A model generated the notes under the pieces. The model had not been told where the DNA came from. It saw only the letters and a list, made by a program, of their open reading frames with translations, and searched no databases. From positions 1-63,701 of the forward strand of contig NZ_AWSA01000026.1 in NCBI RefSeq assembly GCF_000576595.1: a DNA stretch of 63,701 bases, read 5' to 3'. The stretch comes from Intrasporangium oryzae NRRL B-24470 (GTDB lineage Bacteria > Actinomycetota > Actinomycetes > Actinomycetales > Dermatophilaceae). Positions 40,288 through 49,256 of the stretch are shown here, in pieces. The first letter of the stretch is position 1; each line of letters begins with the position of its first letter. The translations under genes were made by a program, and so were the position numbers.

Positions 40288-42501
40288 ATGTGCCCTGTGA
40301 TCTCGGAGTCGGACGCCGCGCGCGGGAGCCGGACGGGCGCGGTCCTCACCGCCCTCGCCCTCGTTCTCACCGCCTTGACCATTGCCCTCGACATCGCCAA
40401 TGCGGGCCACGTACCCGAGGCCGCAGAGCTCGAGCCCGGCTGGCTCGGGGCGCTCACCGGGCTGGCCCAGGTCGTCCCCGGCGCGCTCCTCCTGCGGCAG
40501 CTGCCGAGGCACCCGGTCGCGTGGATCCTCGTCGCCTCGGGGACCTTCTGGGTCGTCGACTCCTTCTGCGGCGCCTGGACCGCCTTCGCCGTGTACACGA
40601 ACCCGGGGTTGCCGGGTGCGGCCGCGACCTTCTACGTCTACCAGCGCCTCGGGGCAGCCCTGCTCCTCGGACTGCCCCTGCTTCTCCTCGTCTTCCCCGA
40701 CGGCCGACTACCCCACGCGCCGACGTGGCGTCGGCTCTCCGTCGCGAGCATCGTGCTGACCGCCCTGCTCCCCGTCCTGCTCGCCGTGGTGCCGACGGAG
40801 ACCGCGACCCGCTTCACGCAGCAGCCGCTCGAGGAGCAGCTAGCCCAGCTCGGCGTCGACCCGTTCAGCATCAGCGCCCCCTACCCGATCTGGCAGGCCC
40901 TGCTGACTCTCGCCTACACCGGGATCTTCCTCAGCCTCGTCGTCCCCCTCGCAGTCGTCGTGCACCGCTATCGGGCCGCCGGCGACATCGGGAGGGCCCA
41001 GCTGCGCTGGCTCGTCTGGGCGGGCGTCGTCGACCTCGTCGCGATCGTCGCCGGACTGCTCACTCCGTCCCCGGTCGCCGGAGTCCTGCTCGCCCTCGCG
41101 GTCGGGTGCACGTCCGCGGCGGTCGTCGTCGCGGTCACCCGGCACCGTCTCTACGCGGTCGACCGGCTCATCTCCGCGACCGTCCTCTACGCCGTCCTCG
41201 CCGCTGCTGTCGTCCTCGTCGACGCCGTCGTGTTCGCCCTCGCGGGCGCCGTGCTCGGACAGCGCGACTCCGCTCTCGTCGCCATCGCCGTCGTGGCCGC
41301 GGTGTACGCGCCTCTGCGCGACCGCATCAGCCGGGCCCTGCGGCGCCTGCGGAGCGGTTCGAGGGACGACCCGTATGCCGTCGTGTCGGCCCTCGCCGAG
41401 CAGCTCGAGGGCTCCGACGGCCCGGATGCCCAGCTCGGCGCCGTGGTGAGAGCCGTCGGTGAGGCCTTCCGCTCGCCCTACGTCCGGATCGAGATCGACC
41501 GGCCCTCGGGCGAGCGGCAGGTCGTCCAGCACGGGAGCCCCGACGGCCACGAGGTCAGGCTGCCCGTCGTCTACCGCGGCGAGCAGATCGGTCGCCTCAC
41601 GCTGTCCCCGGCCGGACGCACCGAGCTGACCGAGCGCGACCAGAGGCTCCTCGGTGACGTCGTCCGACAGGCCGCCGCCGCCACACGGGCGAGCGAGCTG
41701 AGCGAGGACTTGCAGGCCATCCGGGAGCGGCTCGTCTCGGCCCGGGAGGAGGAACGCCGCCGGCTGCGCCGCGACCTCCACGACAGCGTCGGACCCAGCC
41801 TCGCCGCCGTGTCCCTCCGCATCGAGACCGCCCGCAACGTCGCGCGGCGCGACCCTGCTGCTGCGGACCGGCTCCTCGAGGCGGCGACCGAGGACGTCGC
41901 CGCCGTCCTTGCAGACGTGCGTCGCCTCGCGCACGACCTGCGGCCGCCCGCGCTCGACGAGCTCGGCCTGGTCCGGGCCCTCGAGGAGCTGGCCCGACGG
42001 CTCGAGGGCCACGGCCTGACGATCTCGGTCCGTTCCGAGAAGGCGCCCCTGTCGTTGCCCGCGGCCGTCGAGGTCGCTGCATACCGCATCGTGGCCGAGG
42101 CCGTCCACAACGTCGTCCGGCACGCCGGGGCGAGCCGGTGTGTCGTCTCCCTCCGGCTCGGGGAGCCCCCGGACGGCGAGCGAGGCAGCGACCCGCGGGG
42201 GATGGCGGATGACGTGAACGACGCCTCGGCGGGCCAGGCCCACGCGACACGCACCCTGACGGTCGAGGTGCGAGACGACGGGCACGGCATACGCTCTGAC
42301 GTGGTCGCGGGCGTGGGCATGCTCTCGCTGCGCGAACGAGCCGCCGAGCTGGGCGGGACGGCCACGGTCAGCTGTCCGGACACGGGCGGCACCGTCGTCC
42401 GTGCCTCGCTGCCGCTCGGTGGACGGCTCGCGGGCCCGACCGGGAGCGACTCGCTCCCGGTGGGCTCCCGATCGGCGACAGGAGTGACGACAGATGCGTG
42501 A
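40288..42501 (+). CDS. Membrane-bound histidine kinase, NarL-class
   Basis: The 737-residue kinase has about eight N-terminal membrane helices (residues ~15-330), a GAF-like segment (about 360-460), a HisKA_3 dimerisation helix with the phospho-His in RRRLRRDLHDSVGPSLAAVSL (about residue 498), and an HATPase_c domain (EAVHNVVRHAGAS; DDGHGI; GVGMLSLRERAAELGGT). It overlaps the response-regulator gene by 8 bases. The start is uncertain: ATG 40288 and GTG 40297 are both possible and neither has a ribosome site. The signal is unknown. Confidence 0.9.
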   Translation: MCPVISESDAARGSRTGAVLTALALVLTALTIALDIANAGHVPEAAELEPGWLGALTGLAQVVPGALLLRQLPRHPVAWILVASGTFWVVDSFCGAWTAFAVYTNPGLPGAAATFYVYQRLGAALLLGLPLLLLVFPDGRLPHAPTWRRLSVASIVLTALLPVLLAVVPTETATRFTQQPLEEQLAQLGVDPFSISAPYPIWQALLTLAYTGIFLSLVVPLAVVVHRYRAAGDIGRAQLRWLVWAGVVDLVAIVAGLLTPSPVAGVLLALAVGCTSAAVVVAVTRHRLYAVDRLISATVLYAVLAAAVVLVDAVVFALAGAVLGQRDSALVAIAVVAAVYAPLRDRISRALRRLRSGSRDDPYAVVSALAEQLEGSDGPDAQLGAVVRAVGEAFRSPYVRIEIDRPSGERQVVQHGSPDGHEVRLPVVYRGEQIGRLTLSPAGRTELTERDQRLLGDVVRQAAAATRASELSEDLQAIRERLVSAREEERRRLRRDLHDSVGPSLAAVSLRIETARNVARRDPAAADRLLEAATEDVAAVLADVRRLAHDLRPPALDELGLVRALEELARRLEGHGLTISVRSEKAPLSLPAAVEVAAYRIVAEAVHNVVRHAGASRCVVSLRLGEPPDGERGSDPRGMADDVNDASAGQAHATRTLTVEVRDDGHGIRSDVVAGVGMLSLRERAAELGGTATVSCPDTGGTVVRASLPLGGRLAGPTGSDSLPVGSRSATGVTTDA

Positions 42502-43153
42502 CGGACCCATCCGCGTGGTCCTCGTCGACGACCACCCCGTCTATCGCGACGGCCTCGCGGCCCTGCTCGACTCCGGCGACGGCATCGCCGTCGTCGGGAC
42601 AGCCGGTGACGGCCGCGAGGCGCTCGCCGTCGTGGCCGCGGCCCGGCCCGACGTCGTCGTCATGGACGTGCAGATGCCGGTCATGGACGGGGTCGAGGCG
42701 ACCCGGAGGATCACGGCGTCCACACCCGGGACCGGAGTCGTCGTGCTGACCATGTCGGAGGAGGACGAGACGCTCTTCCTCGCCATCCAGGCGGGCGCCC
42801 GAGGCTATCTCCTCAAGGGCGCCAACCAGGCGCAGATCGTCCAGGCGATCTCCGCCGTCGCGCAGGGAGGGGTGATCTTCGGTCCGGCCCTGGCGCGGCG
42901 GATCGCGGACTTCTTCGCGGCCGGCCCCGCCCGCACCGGGGGCCTCGACGAGCCGTTCCCGCAGCTCACGCCCCGCGAGCGCGAGGTGCTCGACCTCGTC
43001 GCGGCCGGCCGGTCCAACTCCCAGATCGCCTCGACCCTCTACCTCGCGCCGAAGACGGTGCGCAACAACGTCTCCGCGATCTTCGCGAAGCTCCACGTGG
43101 CGGACCGGGCCGAGGCCATCGTCCGTGCTCGCGACGCCGGCCTCGGCCGCTGA
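42494..43153 (+). CDS. NarL/FixJ-family response regulator
   Basis: The 219-residue protein has a receiver domain (VVLVDDHPVYRDGL, phospho-Asp in VVVMDVQMPVMDG near residue 57, TMSEEDE, KGANQ) and a C-terminal LuxR-type HTH (LTPREREVLDLVAAGRSNSQIASTLYLAPKTVRNNVSAIFAKL). It is coupled to the kinase by overlap and ends only 3 bases from the convergent EF-G2 gene, leaving no room for a separate terminator. Targets are unknown; the divergent membrane-protein gene is a candidate. Confidence 0.94.
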   Translation: MRDGPIRVVLVDDHPVYRDGLAALLDSGDGIAVVGTAGDGREALAVVAAARPDVVVMDVQMPVMDGVEATRRITASTPGTGVVVLTMSEEDETLFLAIQAGARGYLLKGANQAQIVQAISAVAQGGVIFGPALARRIADFFAAGPARTGGLDEPFPQLTPREREVLDLVAAGRSNSQIASTLYLAPKTVRNNVSAIFAKLHVADRAEAIVRARDAGLGR

Positions 43154-43156
43154 CCG

Positions 43157-45208
43157 TCAGCCCTTGAGCAGCTCCTTGGCCTTGTCGGCGGGCAGCAGGT
43201 CGTGCCGGAGCGGCTCACGCACGAACGAGCCGGTGCCATGGGAGACCGAACGCAGGTCGATCGGGTAGCGCGAGAGCTCCGACTGCGGCACCTCGGCGTT
43301 GACGACCGTCCAGCCGGGGTCCTCGCCCGGCTCGGTACCGACGACATGGCCACGACGACCACGCAGGTCGGACATGACCGCCCCGAGGTACTCGTCGGCA
43401 GTGGTCACCGACACCCGGTCGATCGGCTCGAGGAGGGCGACCGTCGTCTCGTTGGCCGCCTCCTTGAGCGCCATCGCCGCGGCCGTCTGGAAGGCGACGT
43501 CTGAGGAGTCGACCGAGTGAGCCTTGCCGTCGACGAGCGTGACGCGCACGTCGACGACAGGGTGACCGGTGAGCACCCCCTTCTCGAGCTGCAACCGGGC
43601 CCCCTTCTCGACCGAGGGGATGAACTGACGCGGGACGGCGCCACCGACGACCTTGTCGACGAACTCGAAGCCCGACCCGCGGGGGAGCGGCTCGATCTCG
43701 AGGGAGCACACGGCATACTGCCCGTGCCCACCCGACTGCTTGACGTGGCGACCCTGGACCGAGCACTTCTGGATGAAGGTCTCGCGCAGCGCCGTCCGGT
43801 ACGGCTCGGCCGTGACGGTGACGCCGTAGCGCTCCGCGAGCTGCTCGATGACCGAGTCGACGTGGGCCTGGCCCATCGTCCAGAGCACGACCTGGTCGGT
43901 CTCGCTCGAATGCTCCATGCGCATCGTCACGTCCTCGGCGACGAGCCGCTGGAGCGCGCCACCGAGCTTGTCCTCGTCGGACTTCGACGCGGCCCGGATC
44001 GCGACAGGCAGCTGCGGCTCGGGCAGGACCCAGGGCGCGACGACGGCCGGCCGTTCGGTCGAGGAGAGCGTGTCGGAGGTCTCCGCGCGGGTCAGCTTGG
44101 AAACGAGGGCGATCTCCCCGGCGATCGCCGTCCCCCGGGGCCGGTGGGTGTCGCAGAACGGCGCCGCGAGGGGCCCGACCCGCTCGTCGTCGTCATGGGC
44201 CGGGTGGCCCTCGACCTCGTGGCCCACGAAGTCACCGAGGTGGCCGGAGACGTGGACCGTCTCGTCGACCCGGAGCGTGCCCGAGAAGACCCGGACGAGG
44301 GAGAGGCGTCCGACGTAGGGGTCGCTCGTCGTGCGCACGACCTCGGCGACGAGCGGCGCGTCGGGGTCGCACGTGACGCCGGTGATGGCGCCGCCGGCGG
44401 GCGTGGTCACTGCCGGGAGGGGATGGACGGTGGGGTTCGGGAAGGCCTGGGTGATGAGGCCGAGCAGCTCCTCGACCCCCGCGCCCGTCGGCGGCGACAC
44501 CGGCAGGATCGGGAAGAAGCTGCCCTGGGCGATCGCCGTCCGCAGATCGGCACGCAGCGCGTCGGTGTCGAGGTCCTCGCCCTCGAGGTAACGGTCGAGC
44601 AGGGTCGCGTCCTCGGACTCCTCGATGACCGACTCGATGAGGGCTGCCCGCGCGTCCTCGTGCTCGCCGGCCGCAGCCGTGAGCAGGCCGACGACACCAG
44701 TCACGGCGCCACCATCGAGGACCGGCCAGTGCGTCGCCCGCGCGTCGCCGAACGTCCTCCGGCACGTCTCGACCGTCGCGGCGAAGTCGGCGCGGGGCTG
44801 GTCAAGATGGGTGACTGCGACCGCTCGCGGCATCCCGACCGCCGCGCACTCGCGCCAGAGGAGTGCGACCGGGCGGTCGATCTCGTCGGCGCCGGAGACG
44901 ACGAAGACGGCGGCGTCGGCCGCCCGCAGCCCGGCGCGCAGCTCGCCGACGAAGTCGGGATAGCCCGGGGTGTCGAGCAGGTTCAGAGTCAGACCGTCGG
45001 TCTCGATCGACGCGACGGTCAGGGTGGTCGTCCGAACGTGCTCGTCGTCGCCGGGTCGGTGACCGACCACCCGGGCGGCGACGAGCGCGTCGAAGAGCGC
45101 CGTCTTGCCGGCCCCGCCGGGTCCGACGAGCACGACGTTGCGAATGTCCTGCGGCGAGGCGGGGCTGGGGGCCGCAGGGAGGTCTGATCTGCCGGTTGGT
45201 CTGCCCAT
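43157..45208 (-). CDS. EF-G-like GTPase, EF-G2 type
   Basis: The 683-residue protein has the five-domain layout of elongation factor G and belongs to the actinobacterial EF-G2 group. The P-loop GPGGAGKT (29-36) and the DTPG motif (LLDTPGYPDF) are intact, but the guanine-specificity motif NKxD reads THLD. The domain IV tip segment SGGHGQYAVCSLEIEPL is recognisable. EF-G2 proteins of mycobacteria are reported to bind ribosomes but not to support translocation; the role is open. A good ribosome site (AGGTGGGG) precedes ATG 45208. It is divergent from the MFS gene. Confidence 0.9.
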   Translation of the reverse strand: MGRPTGRSDLPAAPSPASPQDIRNVVLVGPGGAGKTALFDALVAARVVGHRPGDDEHVRTTTLTVASIETDGLTLNLLDTPGYPDFVGELRAGLRAADAAVFVVSGADEIDRPVALLWRECAAVGMPRAVAVTHLDQPRADFAATVETCRRTFGDARATHWPVLDGGAVTGVVGLLTAAAGEHEDARAALIESVIEESEDATLLDRYLEGEDLDTDALRADLRTAIAQGSFFPILPVSPPTGAGVEELLGLITQAFPNPTVHPLPAVTTPAGGAITGVTCDPDAPLVAEVVRTTSDPYVGRLSLVRVFSGTLRVDETVHVSGHLGDFVGHEVEGHPAHDDDERVGPLAAPFCDTHRPRGTAIAGEIALVSKLTRAETSDTLSSTERPAVVAPWVLPEPQLPVAIRAASKSDEDKLGGALQRLVAEDVTMRMEHSSETDQVVLWTMGQAHVDSVIEQLAERYGVTVTAEPYRTALRETFIQKCSVQGRHVKQSGGHGQYAVCSLEIEPLPRGSGFEFVDKVVGGAVPRQFIPSVEKGARLQLEKGVLTGHPVVDVRVTLVDGKAHSVDSSDVAFQTAAAMALKEAANETTVALLEPIDRVSVTTADEYLGAVMSDLRGRRGHVVGTEPGEDPGWTVVNAEVPQSELSRYPIDLRSVSHGTGSFVREPLRHDLLPADKAKELLKG

Positions 45209-45297
45209 GACCCCACCTTTCTCCTCTTGTGTCGCGCCGACAAGGGATCGGCAATACCCGGGTGCGGCGTGTCGCCACGGGGTGACAGGCTGGTCCC

Positions 45298-46644
45298 ATG
45301 GATGTGGGTGCCTACCGGGAGGTCGTCGCGAGTCGCGACACGCGCAACGCGCTGCTTCTCGGGTTCTTCATCCGTGTCCCGCTGTTCGCCGGCAGCGTCC
45401 TGCTCACGCTTCACGTCGTGACCACGCTCGGGCGCAGCTACGGCCAGGCCGGCCTCGTCACGGCCGCCTCCACCGTCGCCGTCGCGATCTCCGGCCCCTG
45501 GCGCGGGCGTCTGCTCGACCGGACCGGACTGCGCCGCACCGTGCTGCCCTCCCTTTTGGTGCAGGTCGTCTGCTGGTCGGTCGCGCCCTGGGTCGACTAC
45601 GCCCCCCTCATGGCTCTCGCCGCGCTGGCCGGCCTCTTCGTCGTCCCGACCTTCTCGATCCTGCGCCAGGTCATCATCCGGTCCGTGCCTGCCGAGCGGC
45701 GCCGGACCGCCCTCTCGCTCGACTCGGCCGCCACGGAGCTGTCGTTCATGGCCGGACCGGCACTCGGGGTGTGGCTCGCGACCGTGTGGGACACGAGCTG
45801 GGCCCTCTTCGCGTGCGAGATGGCCTCGGTCGCCGCAGGCCTGGGCCTCTGGGTCGTCAACCCGGCCCTCACCGGCGCGCCCGACGGCTCCAGGCCGCGC
45901 GACCCCGAGGAGCTGGGGGAGGGCGCACGCGCCGAGGTCATCGCCGACGAGGCCTCGGTGGCCACCGCCGACGGCGTCGAAGAGGCGCCCGCGCCCCGGC
46001 GCGCGTTCCGTGGATTCATCACCGTCCCTGTCGCCGCCGTCTACCTCGCCGCGGTCTGCGCGACCCTCGTCCTGACCGGGACCGACGTCTCCATCGTCGC
46101 GGCCCTGCGCTCCTTCGGAGCGGCCGCGTCGATCGGCTGGGTCCTCGCGCTCTGGGGCCTCGGCTCGCTCGTCGGCGGCCTGGTCTACGGCGCCTGGCAC
46201 CGCTCCCTCTCGGTCTTCTGGCTCCTCGGCGGCCTCAGCGCAACGACCGCGCCGGTCGCCCTCGCCGCCGGTGTCCCCGCGTTCGCCGTCCTCATCACGA
46301 TCTGCGGCGTGCTCTGCGCCCCGACGATCACCGCCACGGTCGAGCAGCTGAGCCGGCTCGTGCCCGAGCGCTTCCGGGGCGAGATGATGGGGTGGCACGG
46401 GTCGGCGATGACGGCCGGATCGGCCGTCGGCGCCCCGGTGGCCGGCTTCGCCATCGACCGGTCCGGATGGCAGGGCGGCTTTCTCATCGTCTCCGCGGTG
46501 GGCGTCGTCGTCGCCGGGGGGGGCCTGATCGCCCAGCGCCGCCGCAACCCCGCCCCCGCCGCCAGCGTCGCGGGTGTCGCGCCTCGGCCACGCCGGAGCG
46601 CCGATTCGGCCGATGGCTCCTCGGCTGCTAGAGTTGAGCACTGA
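45298..46644 (+). CDS. Major facilitator superfamily transporter
   Basis: The 448-residue protein has twelve hydrophobic segments in two halves separated by an acidic cytoplasmic loop (about residues 195-240). The MFS loop motif appears as GRLLDRTGLRRTVLPSL, and RSVPAERRRTALSLDSAATELSFMAGPALG is typical of the DHA-like drug exporters. The C-terminal 35 residues are polar. The substrate is unknown. The 89-base gap to EF-G2 holds both promoters, which I cannot define. Confidence 0.85.
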   Translation: MDVGAYREVVASRDTRNALLLGFFIRVPLFAGSVLLTLHVVTTLGRSYGQAGLVTAASTVAVAISGPWRGRLLDRTGLRRTVLPSLLVQVVCWSVAPWVDYAPLMALAALAGLFVVPTFSILRQVIIRSVPAERRRTALSLDSAATELSFMAGPALGVWLATVWDTSWALFACEMASVAAGLGLWVVNPALTGAPDGSRPRDPEELGEGARAEVIADEASVATADGVEEAPAPRRAFRGFITVPVAAVYLAAVCATLVLTGTDVSIVAALRSFGAAASIGWVLALWGLGSLVGGLVYGAWHRSLSVFWLLGGLSATTAPVALAAGVPAFAVLITICGVLCAPTITATVEQLSRLVPERFRGEMMGWHGSAMTAGSAVGAPVAGFAIDRSGWQGGFLIVSAVGVVVAGGGLIAQRRRNPAPAASVAGVAPRPRRSADSADGSSAARVEH

Positions 46645-46773
46645 CCAGTTGTCACACCGCCTGGCGGCGTGGCGACGTGCAAGAGAAGCTCGCTTCCACC
46701 CGCGCCAGCCCTCGGGCTGCCGGGTTCCAGGTCCGCGTCACACGGTGTTCCCTCCGGGGGTCGCCTACGGCGC

Positions 46774-46805
46774 CGTATGCCGCGAGGCCACCTTCCCGGC
46801 ATACG
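46774..46805 (+). terminator. Octamer hairpin after the MFS gene / in the infC leader
   Basis: CGTATGCCG (46774-46782) and CGGCATACG (46797-46805) form a 9-bp stem with a 14-base loop. It stands 8 bases before the strong terminator and may be the end of the MFS transcript or part of the infC leader structure. Confidence 0.5.
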
Positions 46806-46812
46806 TCCACTT

Positions 46813-46844
46813 GGGCTCCTCGTGCACGCACGGGGAGCCTTTTT
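46813..46844 (+). terminator. Intrinsic terminator in the infC leader (candidate attenuator)
   Basis: GGCTCC (46814-46819) through GTG (46822-46824) pairs with CAC (46829-46831) through GGAGCC (46834-46839) as a continuous stem of about 11 bp with a CACG loop, followed immediately by TTTTT (46840-46844). It is the only classical hairpin-plus-T-tract terminator in the window and lies 72 bases before the infC start. The gap 46645-46916 contains no gene; TAGAGT (46629-46634) could be the leader's -10 box. Confidence 0.75.
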
Positions 46845-46916
46845 CTGTGCGGGTCACACGAAACCCGAGCTACAGCCCCGTAGGTCACCACCAGTCATCG
46901 AACTTAGGAGCACCAC

Positions 46917-47564
46917 ATCAGCGAGCCTCGCATCAACGAGCGCATCCGGGTCCCGGAAGTGCGCTTGGTTGGCCCCAATGGTGAGCAGGTCGGCATCGTG
47001 CGCGTCGAGGACGCGCTGCGTCTGGCCGAGGAGGCGAACCTCGACCTCGTCGAGGTGGCCCCGATGGCCAAGCCGCCGGTCGCCAAGCTCATGGACTTCG
47101 GCAAGTTCAAGTACGAAGCCGCCCTGAAGGCACGAGAAGCACGCAAGAACCAGGTCAACACGGTCATCAAGGAGATCAAGCTCCGTCCGAAGATCGACCC
47201 GCACGACTACGGCACCAAGCGCGGCCACGTCGAGCGGTTCCTCAAGGCCGGCGACAAGGTCAAGGTGACGATCATGTTCCGGGGTCGCGAGCAGTCTCGT
47301 CCCGAGCTCGGCCGCCGTCTGCTCGAGCGCCTCGCCGAGGACATCGCCGAGCTCGGCTTCGTCGAGTCGGCGCCGAAGCAGGACGGGCGCAACATGATCA
47401 TGGTGATCGGACCGACCAAGAAGAAGGCCGAGGCCAAGGCCGAGCAGCGCCGCTCGCGCGAGCAGCGACCGGCCGAGAGCGCCGCAGCCGAGGGCGCCAC
47501 CGCCGAAGGCGCACCCGCCGAGGCCGCAGCCCCCGAGGTCACCGAGGCTCCTGCCTCCGAGTGA
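46917..47564 (+). CDS. infC: Translation initiation factor IF-3, starting at ATC
   Basis: The 215-residue protein is IF-3, which stops premature subunit joining and checks the start codon. The canonical N-terminus [25 protein letters not shown] requires the start at ATC 46917, with AGGAG (46906-46910) 6 bases upstream. No ATG or GTG gives this N-terminus; the first downstream candidate, GTG 46959, would cut off conserved residues. IF-3 genes of other bacteria likewise use AUU or AUC for autoregulation. The linker and C-domain ([34 protein letters not shown]) are intact, followed by an Ala/Glu-rich tail of about 40 residues. It leads infC-rpmI-rplT. Confidence 0.96.
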   Translation: MSEPRINERIRVPEVRLVGPNGEQVGIVRVEDALRLAEEANLDLVEVAPMAKPPVAKLMDFGKFKYEAALKAREARKNQVNTVIKEIKLRPKIDPHDYGTKRGHVERFLKAGDKVKVTIMFRGREQSRPELGRRLLERLAEDIAELGFVESAPKQDGRNMIMVIGPTKKKAEAKAEQRRSREQRPAESAAAEGATAEGAPAEAAAPEVTEAPASE

Positions 47565-47640
47565 CCCCGACGGACCCCGGTTCGTCACGACAGTCCACGT
47601 ACGTCACGTACGCCTGGCAAGACACGAAGGAGATCGGCTC

Positions 47641-47835
47641 ATGCCGAAGATGAAGACGCACAGCGGTGCGAAGAAGCGTTTCCGCCTCACCGGCACGGGC
47701 AAGGTCATGCGTGAGCAGGCCGGCGGTCGCCACCTGCTCGAGCACAAGTCGAGCAAGAAGATGCGTTCCATCGCGAACGACGTCGAGCTCGCCAAGCCGG
47801 ACGCCAAGAAGGCCAAGAAGCTCCTCGGCAAGTGA
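47641..47835 (+). CDS. rpmI: 50S ribosomal protein L35
   Basis: The 64-residue basic protein has the full L35 pattern MPKMKTHSGAKKRFRLTGTG and the end KPDAKKAKKLLGK. AAGGAGA (47627-47633) lies 7 bases before ATG. It stands between infC and rplT as in nearly all bacteria. Confidence 0.97.
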   Translation: MPKMKTHSGAKKRFRLTGTGKVMREQAGGRHLLEHKSSKKMRSIANDVELAKPDAKKAKKLLGK

Positions 47836-47918
47836 GCCGAGACACCCACCCAGCATTCCGCTGAGGCGCCGGGTCCTCTCGGTCACGCCAGCAGCACCAG
47901 CAACGAAGGAGTATTCAC

Positions 47919-48320
47919 GTGGCACGCGTGAAGCGGGCAGTCAACGCCCAGAAGAAGCGTCGCGTCGTTCTCGAGCGCGCGAGCGGTTACCGCGGTCAGC
48001 GGTCGCGTCTCTACCGCAAGGCCAAGGAGCAGGTCACCCACTCGCTCGGTTACGCCTACCGTGACCGTCGCGCGAAGAAGGGCGACTTCCGCCGACTGTG
48101 GATCCAGCGCATCAACGCTGCGGCCCGCGCCAACGGCATGACCTACAACCGGTTCATGCAGGGCCTCAAGGCCGCCGGGGTCGAGGTCGACCGCAAGATC
48201 CTCGCCGACCTCGCCGTCAACGACGCGCCGGCCTTCACCGCTCTCGTCGAGCTGTCCCGCGCCAACGTCCCGGCTGCCGACAAGGCCGTCGAGGCGAAGG
48301 TCGCCGGCGACGCCGCCTGA
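47919..48320 (+). CDS. rplT: 50S ribosomal protein L20
   Basis: The 133-residue protein binds 23S rRNA early in 50S assembly. It begins [20 protein letters not shown] and contains [17 protein letters not shown] and [21 protein letters not shown]. It starts at GTG 47919 after AAGGAG (47906-47911). The C-terminus carries about 15 Ala/Lys/Asp-rich residues more than most L20 proteins. L20 represses this operon in some bacteria; I see no such binding structure here. Confidence 0.97.
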   Translation: MARVKRAVNAQKKRRVVLERASGYRGQRSRLYRKAKEQVTHSLGYAYRDRRAKKGDFRRLWIQRINAAARANGMTYNRFMQGLKAAGVEVDRKILADLAVNDAPAFTALVELSRANVPAADKAVEAKVAGDAA

Positions 48321-48413
48321 GCGACAGCGCCACGTCACCGGCACCGTCACTGAGATCTCACTGACATCGCCACCGACATCACCGGCAACGCAGACCGAGC
48401 GCCGGGACGCGCC

Positions 48414-49217
48414 GTGCTGACCAACCCCCGATCTGATCGGGTCAAGGCAGTGCGGGCGCTGTCCCGGCGCTCGGTGCGTTCGCGTACCGGGGAGTTCCTC
48501 GCCGAGGGCCCGCAGGCCGTGCGCGAGGCGGTCGTCCACCGGCCCGACCTCGTCCGCGACGTCTACGTCACGCCTGAGGCGGCTGAGCGGCATACGGACA
48601 TCGTCGACGCGGCCCGCGCGGCACGACTGTGGGTGCACGACGTGTCCCCGGAGGTCCTCGCGGCGATGTGCGACACCGAGTCCCCGCAGGGGATCGCGGC
48701 CGTATGCCGGGTGCTCGACGTCAGTCTCGCGGCGGCCCTCGCCGACCTGCCGCCCGACGCCATCGTGTGCGTCCTCACCAACGTCCGTGACCCCGGCAAC
48801 GCCGGAACGGTGATCCGCGGTGCGGACGCGGCCGGCGCCGACGCCGTCATCGTCAGCGATGCCAGCGTCGACGTCTACAACAACAAGGTCGTGCGCTCGA
48901 CCGTCGGGTCGCTGTGGCACCTGCCGATCGCCACCGGAGTCCCCGTCCCGGTGATCCTCTCGGCCCTCCGTGAGCGGGGCATCACGCTCCTCGCCGCCGA
49001 CGGCGCCGGCCAGACGCTGCTGCACGACGTCGACCTCGGGCGGCCCCACGCGTGGGTCATGGGCAACGAGGCGTGGGGTCTCGAGCCCGAGGTCCGCGAG
49101 GCCTGCGACGAGGTCGTGCGCGTCCCGATCTACGGGCACGCCGAGTCGCTCAACCTCGCGATGGCGGCCACCGTGTGCCTCTACGCGTCCGCCGAGGCGC
49201 GCCGCCGGCGGCGCTGA
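48414..49217 (+). CDS. SpoU/TrmH-family rRNA (2'-O) methyltransferase
   Basis: The 267-residue SPOUT enzyme has an N-terminal substrate-binding domain (SRTGEFLAEGPQAVREAV) and the three SpoU motifs: NVRDPGNAGTVIRGADAAG, VMGNEAWGLEPEV and VPIYGHAESLNLAMAATVCLY, which form the knotted SAM site. The position after rplT and before pheS is conserved in Actinobacteria. The modified nucleotide cannot be told. It starts at GTG 48414 without an evident ribosome site. Two octamer copies lie within it. Confidence 0.92.
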   Translation: MLTNPRSDRVKAVRALSRRSVRSRTGEFLAEGPQAVREAVVHRPDLVRDVYVTPEAAERHTDIVDAARAARLWVHDVSPEVLAAMCDTESPQGIAAVCRVLDVSLAAALADLPPDAIVCVLTNVRDPGNAGTVIRGADAAGADAVIVSDASVDVYNNKVVRSTVGSLWHLPIATGVPVPVILSALRERGITLLAADGAGQTLLHDVDLGRPHAWVMGNEAWGLEPEVREACDEVVRVPIYGHAESLNLAMAATVCLYASAEARRRRR

Positions 49218-49243
49218 CCTGCCCACAGACAGGTGGGCGTGGC

Positions 49244-49249
49244 TATCCT
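49244..49249 (+). promoter_or_regulatory. TATCCT -10 box, leaderless start for the PAS kinase
   Basis: TATCCT is followed by 7 bases and then ATG 49257, so the message should begin at the start codon. No ribosome site is visible. Confidence 0.5.
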
Positions 49250-49256
49250 TCCGAGC

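Noticed and set aside
45286-45291. CAGGCT as a leaderless -10 box for the MFS gene
   Set aside because: It lacks the essential TA at the first positions of the box, so the match is too weak.
46959-46961. GTG 46959 as the infC start
   Set aside because: It would delete the conserved [13 protein letters not shown] segment and has no ribosome site; ATC 46917 has both.
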